This document shows positions 58,986 to 64,000 of a stretch of DNA of 64,000 nucleotides, one piece after another. The position numbers and the translations under genes were made by a program. The notes under the pieces were generated by a model. It was not told the DNA's origin, did no database searches, and was given only the letters and a program-made list of their open reading frames with translations. The stretch lies in the NCBI RefSeq assembly GCF_014898055.3, contig NW_023605083.1, positions 67,201,715-67,265,714 on the forward strand. The letters are read 5' to 3'. Positions within the stretch are counted from its first letter, which is position 1; each line of letters begins with the position of its first letter. The stretch is from Talpa occidentalis. Its lineage: Eukaryota; Chordata; Mammalia; Eulipotyphla; Talpidae.

Positions 58986-60599
58986 ATGGGATAGACTGGG
59001 CAGGATGCTTGCTAGGGACCCAGGGTGTCCAGTTCACTGACTGTACATGGAAGGTCAGTGACTTACTGTTTTGGAACTAATGGGAATTTGTGAGGAGTGA
59101 AGAAAGGGGAGGGCACTGTAACAGAAGTGAGGACAGCCAGGACCACTTCATGGCACCAAGTGGGCACCGATGGGATAGCCCTGTTGGTTGATGGTCAGCA
59201 TTCATCACTGCTGGCCTGGCTTCAGCTGGCTTCTTGGCAAAACTGTGTGTTTGGATTTTATTTTGGGCAGCTGCTGAGTATGAGGGAGTGGCTGCTGAGC
59301 AGTCAGGAGAAGGAACACTTTCTCAGGTTGCTAACCTGGGCTCAGAATATCCCAAATCAGATGCCAGTGTTAGCTGAATCTTGGGATTTAGTCCTGACTT
59401 CAGTGCCAGCCATGCTGTGGATGGAGAAGCAAGGTTTCATTCAGGATGGTGGGGTGACAAGGAGGGAATGCCATATAGATGGGACATCAGCAAACTCTAT
59501 CATTAGTCTGGGACAAAGCAAAAGCTCAGTAGAAGCACAGAGAATGGAGAGAAACTGGATTTGATTCAATAAATATTTACTGAGTACTTTGCATGCATGA
59601 TAAAGACTTAAGTTCCTGTGCAAACTCCCAGGGTAGACATTTTTAGGGGATTATTCTTGACCTTTACTTCTATTTTACAACCCCACGCTCCTCCCTCCTC
59701 CCCATTATATTGTTTCCTAAGGCACTCAGATTCCCCTTCAACCAATCCTCTGGAATTCATTTTCTTCCTTATCCCTACTTCTTCCCTAGTCTATCAAATA
59801 CTGAGTTACTGCCCTAATCTATTAATCTCCCACCCTCCCCCACTGCAACCTCTTTGACCTCATCTCCTACTACTCCCCCCAGTTTATGCTGCTTCTCAAA
59901 CACACCAGGCAGGCTCTCTGCCTCCCCTCTGAGTGTTTATTTCAATGCCTCTGCAACAGGGCATCAGCCTGCCATATCTGGCAGGGGGCATCTGGTCAAC
60001 CCAGAGCTTTTTTTCTGTAAGCCACATCATTTAAATTGATGTTTAATCATAACTCTTGGGTCCATCTGCCTATTCCTCTGAGCCTATTCATTTTATGGTG
60101 TGATGTAGACATGTGCTACAGGTGAAAATGGGGAGGATGGCTTGGCATAGCTACAACAGGGGGCAAGGTGATCCCTAAAATCAATTCCCCTCCATCTCTT
60201 GGGAGTTGGCATGAAGGCAGATTCCTAAGCTGGGGAGGAAAGCAGGCAACACATCAGTGAATTCTTACAGGTTTTAACTTAAAAGTGGACCATAGATATG
60301 AGGCATCCAGGCAGGGAGGGAGGTGAGGGGGGAGGGGAAAACAGTAGGGGTAGAGCACCGGGACTAGGGTGATGGGCTATGGGTGCTTTGGTGGAGGGAG
60401 AACTACTATGACCACATCTGAAGGGAAAAATATTTTTTCTCCAAAAATGAACAACAATGTAGGACAAAAGTACCACATTTAAAAAATATATAGGTTTTAA
60501 GGCTTATTTCTAGGTTTTACTTTGCCACTATGATGGGGAGATAATTAAAAAGAAAAAGAATAGAATTTAACTTCCGAAGATAAAATCTCATCACCTTGC
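58986..60599. other. Unique non-coding stretch
   Basis: The 155-residue ORF at 59097-59564 has no recognisable domain. Pyrimidine-rich tract at about 59690-59880. No exon claimed. Confidence 0.35.
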
Positions 60600-61180
60600 C
60601 AACTTAACGACTGAAGCCACAAACGTTTATTGATAATGTGCTAGATACCTTGGATGACAGAGCAGGGAAGATCTCTGTCCAACTGGAACTTACACTCTAA
60701 TTTCATAGACTAACAGCCAAAAAATAAATAAAATAAATATGATTTCAAATATATGATATGATTAGGGATATGAAGGTCACGTCTCTTACGGCAATAGGAG
60801 AGATGAGGTGATGTTGGGACAGGCACATGTGGGGCTGAGCAATCTAGGGAGTTATTAAGAGGTAGATGCAAGCAGCAAGATTAGTGAGGAGAAGCCAACT
60901 GACTGCACATCAGGTGGGAGAGAGCATTCCAGACAGAGGATGACAGCATGCACAAAGGACCTGGAAGAAATATAGCTTGGCAAGGTGCAGGAACAGAAAC
61001 TATACCACCATTTAGCAGGATCTTGCTAATGAGGGATGGGGAGATTGAACTTAGATAGGAGGGGCCTTGAGGTCCTGGCAATAAGCTGAATTTGATACCA
61101 AGGTCAATGGAAAAATGTTGTAGGATTTAAGCAGTGGGACGGCATGATGGTATGCAGGTGCTTTTTAAAGATCCCCATTG
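60600..61180 (+). repeat. Ancient interspersed repeat (L2-type, family uncertain)
   Basis: 'cgtttattgataatgtgctag' then, after a gap, 'gcattccagacagagg', 'catgcacaaaggacctgg' and 'aggatttaagcagtgggacgg'. It is the fullest copy in the window of the relic also seen at 2690 and 12690. Confidence 0.5.
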
Positions 61181-61339
61181 CACACCTCTTCTAGTTGAAA
61201 CTGGGTACCAGGTGGTGGGTGTACAAGGATGAAACAGCTACGATCAACACCTTCTTAGAGCTCTCACATTGGCGGCAGGCACACAGTCTGGTATTTGACA
61301 TGATCTAAGGATAAACAGAGTGGACCCCATGGCTGCTCT

Positions 61340-61800
61340 TTCTTTCTATTAGAGTAACAGACACTTTAGCTTGCTTTCTGGCTCCCAGAACACACACCAC
61401 ATTTCCCAACCTTCCTTGAGGCTGGGAGTGGCCACAACATTTCTTTGGGGGCCATTAATAGATGCATGGAATTGTAGCAGTTATGGGCTCCTCCTGGGAG
61501 GGCAGCTGGTCGCACAGTCTGCTTCCACCCTACTGCTGGGAATACGGATGCCACAGCTGCAGTGCCATCCTAAAGCACAACGAGGGAGGTGTGAGGAGCA
61601 CACCCACCATGGGGATGGGGGTGCAGGGAACTGGCAGGAGCCTGGATTGCTAAGGACTTCTGGCGTGAAGAACCACAACTCCATCCCTGGATTCCTATCT
61701 CTGAGCTTTTACCCATGAGACAAGGGCTTCTCCATCTCATGTGCAAGCAGGATTTATTTTGTGGTTTCCATTACTGTTGACCAATATAAGAGTCACATAT
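61340..61800 (+). mobile_element. MLT1-like MaLR LTR relic
   Basis: 'aaccttccttgaggctgggagtggcc', a 'ctaaggacttctggcgtgaag' block and a 'tttattttgtggtttcc' end follow the order of MLT1-type LTRs as I remember them. Ends eroded. Confidence 0.5.
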
Positions 61801-62456
61801 GCTAAAGAAGGGGACAGGAACTTTTTATGTGGATCCAGAGAGCTCATGCTAGCTCCTGAGCTTTCCTCCTAGTCTCTCCTCATTGTGCATCCTCCACTGC
61901 TCCCTGCTCAGTGCTGGGGAGACTGGGCAAGACTGCCTCTCTCTGAGACCTCAGCAACGTGGCTTGTGCTTCTTTGCCTCTGACCCAACCCACTTCAAGC
62001 AGACAGGAAAGGGTCCAGAGGGAAGGTGGGCACCAGTCAGTCCCTCTCCACAGAGAATTTGGCAATTCTGTGTCATGTGTCTGAGACAGGCCGAGAAAAG
62101 TTAGGATTTGAAACAAGAGAAGGTGAAAAGTTAAACCACAGCATTTGTCTTATGAGGTAGGCAGGAGACCAAAGTACAGCAGAACCTCACCAAACAGAAA
62201 ATGGCAACCGCACTGAAGTGAGGCGTTACTGGCATAGATGGCTCCTAGACTTCATTAAGAAAAAAAAGGCCAAGGAAAATTCAGTGGTGACTAATATATA
62301 CTAATATATCACCATTTAAACACAATAGGTGGAACATACTAATGCTGTAATCCACATGAATCTGTGCAAGATGTTAGACATGGCAAAAATAAACAATACC
62401 AGGAGGATGATATGGATGACCTGACTGGCTGTTCTGGACCGCTGTGTCTTCCAGCT
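61801..62456. other. Unique non-coding stretch
   Basis: No repeat or exon is recognised. Confidence 0.4.
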
Positions 62457-62471
62457 AAATAGTCTTCAGGC

Positions 62472-62757
62472 CGGGCTTCCCGTGGTGGCACAGCAGTTGA
62501 GCCCTGGGCTGCGAAGCTGCCCACAGCCTCTGCAGCACTAGTTCGATACCCGGCCGCTGCCAAGGATCCCACATGGTGTGCAGACCTCTCCTGCTGCGCC
62601 CGCTGCTCCCCTCAGCAGTGTTCTTCTTCATTCTGCCTGTTCTGTTCCCCACTTTGGCTCTGGTGAATTCTCTCACCCTCCTGCGCTTTTGACTGTACCC
62701 AGTGCTTGTATAAATAAATAAATATAAATAAACAAATAAACAAATAAATAAATAAAT
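62472..62757 (+). mobile_element. tRNA-derived SINE, younger subfamily
   Basis: Head with A box (ggtggcacagcagttgagcc) and B box (agttcgataccc), younger-type end (gactgtacccagtgcttgta), AAAT-rich tail. The TSD aaatagtcttcaggc is exact at 62457-62471 and 62758-62772. Confidence 0.96.
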
Positions 62758-62772
62758 AAATAGTCTTCAGGC

Positions 62773-63785
62773 AGAGATAACTGTCAAAAAGTTGAACAAG
62801 GAGTGCATGGAGGGCACCACCAATTGACCCATCTGAAAAGAAAGGTGTCCTCTTTTCTGGATCCAAGGGACTTTGGGGAGTCCTAGCAGGGGATTTTGGC
62901 TGATCAGAGGCACTCAGGGCTCAGGAAACATCTATTTAAGACCAAGATCCAATGTACTTCAATATTTTAACAGCTACCTCGGCGTACTGTGGCATCCCTG
63001 GTGAGTATCAGTCTTGCTTCCCCACATGAGAAGCGATAGCTCCAGAGAGGAACCTGGATGCTTTGGATCAAAGAATCCTCATTTCTTTACTCAACAGCCG
63101 CAGAGGTGGCAATGTTCTGCAAGTTTTCTTCCAAGTCCCCTAAAGGGCCCTGGAGTACCCATCAAGAGCAATGCCAGCTGCAGCTAATGCTCACAAAACA
63201 CTTTGCAATTAACAGAGCTGAGTGTGCCATTAAGACAACCTTATGAGGAAGGCAATACCCCCAAGTAAGTTTCGGAGTGTAATGAAGTCAGTCAGGCTGG
63301 TAAACACCTAAGTGATGGCCTTATAAAAAAAAAATGGCTTTTGAATTCATTTAGCTCCACAGCTGAGGCATGGTGCAGACAAATGATGGCTGCTCCAGTA
63401 TTTTCTGTTGACATTTATATGCATCTCCACATACGGTGGCTGTTGGAGAAATAGGTTTAGTTTTCTAGAGCCAGGTTGTTATGCAGGCCCATTCTAACTC
63501 CTTTCCTGTTCTAGCTGTGCAAGTTTGGGGAGGTTACCTTAAATTCTCTGTGCTTTCATTTTCCACATTTACAAAGAGCTTGGGGAATGATATTCAGCCT
63601 GCTAGTTTGTTAGGAGTAATTACAAAAGGCACCCATTGATGGTGATTGCCTTGGAATCTTCAAGTCTGTACTGGTCACACATATATTTCTTGGTTTTACA
63701 TCTTTAATAAAACAAGAGGCAAAAGTGAATTCTGAGAAAGGTGTCCCATCCTTCAATACATTGGTTTGTGGATTTTAGTTTTAAG
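62773..63785. other. Unique non-coding stretch with a possible MIR
   Basis: MIR wording is possible at about 63480-63620 (gcaagtttggggaggttacc). A-run at 63325-63333. No exon. Confidence 0.4.
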
Positions 63786-63789
63786 TATC

Positions 63790-63960
63790 TGACTTTGAGT
63801 CCTGCTCCTGCTATTTTACAATAGTTGTGTGATCATAAGGAAGTAACTTAACCTCTCTGAATTTCATGGTTTTCATCTTTAAAATGGGAATGTTACTGCC
63901 TCTTCTACAGGAGTATGATGAGAATTAAATGTTACAACATAATCATACCAGGGCTAAGTC
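63790..63960 (+). repeat. MIR-like relic
   Basis: 'gtgtgatcataaggaagtaactt', 'aacctctctgaatttcatgg' and 'atgagaattaaatg' follow the MIR layout. Confidence 0.7.
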
Positions 63961-64000
63961 CAGAAGACACTCATGAATGTAAGCTTCTTAAGATAGTTTC

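Noticed and set aside
59097..59564. 155-residue ORF as a gene
   Set aside because: No known domain, no splice or promoter context, and length within chance for 64 kb of six frames.

Overview
This is mammalian nuclear DNA and no host gene can be supported in it. Interspersed repeats of several ages dominate: LINE-1 (young and old), one tRNA-derived SINE family, LTR elements, MIR- and L2-type relics, MER20 and MER5-like hAT relics, and many microsatellites. No ORF outside LINE-1 resembles a known host protein. I see no exon chain, no CpG-island promoter other than an L1 5' UTR, and no tRNA or rRNA gene. The window looks intergenic or deeply intronic. The SINE has a tRNA-like head with A and B boxes and an ATAAATAAATCTTT-type tail. 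It does not match Alu, B1/B2, CAN, ERE, BOV, PRE, VES or rabbit C as I remember them, so the species stays open. Placental mammal is firm; a laurasiatherian is a guess.

Layout. 1-14 kb: old L1, MIR and L2-type relics, several SINEs and two long tetranucleotide tracts. 14-15.5 kb: a 5'-truncated L1 with a SINE in its tail. 16.8-17.5 kb: an unexplained 79-bp inverted duplication. 18-24 kb: SINEs and old relics. 24.3-26.6 kb: a 5'-truncated L1 split by a SINE. 30.3-30.6 kb: a solo LTR. 33.5-38.1 kb: an old MLT2-like LTR, then three insertions of one younger LTR family (two solo LTRs and one 2-kb two-LTR element). 40.1-46.6 kb: a full-length antisense L1, the main object here. 46.6-64 kb: mostly unique DNA with scattered relics and a homeodomain-motif-rich stretch at 58.6-59.0 kb that resembles a conserved enhancer.

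The full-length L1 (minus strand) has a 5' UTR that starts with a YY1-type site, an open 342-residue ORF1, and an ORF2 broken only by one missing base. It ends in two A-tails separated by 56 bp, which reads as a 3' transduction. A perfect 17-bp target-site duplication (TSD) shows it landed in the A-rich tail of a SINE. Exact TSDs were found for most of the younger elements, so much of the insertion order can be read from the sequence.
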